Shown piece by piece: positions 63,793-64,000 of a stretch of DNA of 64,000 nt (its first letter is position 1; the number at the start of each line of letters is the position of its first letter). The notes below the pieces were generated by a model, which made no database searches, was not told the origin of the DNA, and worked only from the letters and a program-made list of their open reading frames with translations. The DNA comes from JAKAVN01 sp963734845. Lineage in GTDB: Bacteria; Desulfobacterota; Binatia; Binatales; Binataceae. Position numbers and translations under genes: made by a program. The stretch is taken from contig CAVTIS010000009.1 of the NCBI GenBank assembly GCA_963734845.1, forward strand, positions 62,001 through 126,000, read 5' to 3'.

Positions 63793-64000
63793 ATGACTGA
63801 CAATTCCGAAATAGCTACTTTTCCGCGCGGCGCGAAACGGCCGGCCGCGATTGATGAACTCGCCGCGGCGATCGAGACCGACGGCGGCGCGGCGCTGGCC
63901 GCCTATCAGGAACCAATTGGCGCGCACTGGCAGATCTTCGCGCTGGTCCCGGCCGCGATGCTCCAGGGGACACCCTTCCAACGCGATCTGAGCCCGGCCC
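63793..64000 (+). CDS. Start of a ParB N-terminal domain-like protein (cut by window edge)
   Basis: The frame opens at ATG 63793 and runs off the right edge with 69 codons. It reads ATFPRGAKRPAAIDELAAAI, YQEPIGAHWQIFALVP and TPFQRDLSPA. The last segment resembles the xPYQRDLSPxH stretch of ParB/Srx-type nuclease-like proteins. It would continue outside the window. The identity is tentative. Confidence 0.5.
   Translation, partial: MTDNSEIATFPRGAKRPAAIDELAAAIETDGGAALAAYQEPIGAHWQIFALVPAAMLQGTPFQRDLSPA

Overview
This 64 kb window is GC-rich chromosomal DNA from a bacterium with a Gram-negative-type envelope (lipoproteins, Lgt, periplasmic TlpA and CtpA). Four LLM-class (F420/flavin) oxidoreductases, a DUF1329 protein, many acyl-CoA enzymes and two GST-fold proteins fit an uncultured soil or water lineage such as Binatota or a deltaproteobacterium-like group. 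That placement is inference from gene content only. Genes are dense and on both strands, with many short operons.

Layout. 1-7 kb: the N-terminal part of polyphosphate kinase, a DUF1329 protein, an SDR, a DUF3179 protein, a glutathionyl-hydroquinone reductase and an HvfC-like protein. 7-18 kb: a ThDP-dependent enzyme, then a minus-strand run of acyl-CoA genes (CoA-transferase, LLM oxidoreductase, acetoacetyl-CoA synthetase, MaoC hydratase, CitE-like lyase), then two plus-strand LLM oxidoreductases. CoA-transferase, MaoC hydratase and CitE lyase are the three families of the RipABC itaconate route. 18-24 kb: a sigma-54 response regulator with an HPt protein, a GST, and a three-gene TadE/TadE/TadG pilus operon closed by a strong terminator. 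24-34 kb: hrcA divergent from a ViaA-like VWA protein, envelope proteins, then tlyA, xseB, xseA and ctpA. 34-44 kb: tlpA-lgt, dtd, a DUF1285-like gene, trmL, secreted proteins, crcB, two BMP-type ABC permeases and a SIS-domain protein.

44.7-47.5 kb is the most unusual part: a small decayed integrative element in the 3' end of an elongator tRNA-Met gene. It is bounded by a 26-bp direct repeat. It carries an HUH-type replication initiator, a membrane protein, a 55-residue two-helix membrane protein and the C-terminal wreck of a tyrosine integrase.

47.5-64 kb is core housekeeping: a phosphatase, meaB, ispE, tRNA-Gln, prs, rplY, dnaE, a potassium channel, trxB, moaC, an RlmI-like methyltransferase, a VOC protein, a fourth LLM oxidoreductase and the start of a ParB-like gene cut by the window edge. 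Two copies of a roughly 180-bp hairpin-rich intergenic repeat lie at 43.4 and 61.6 kb.
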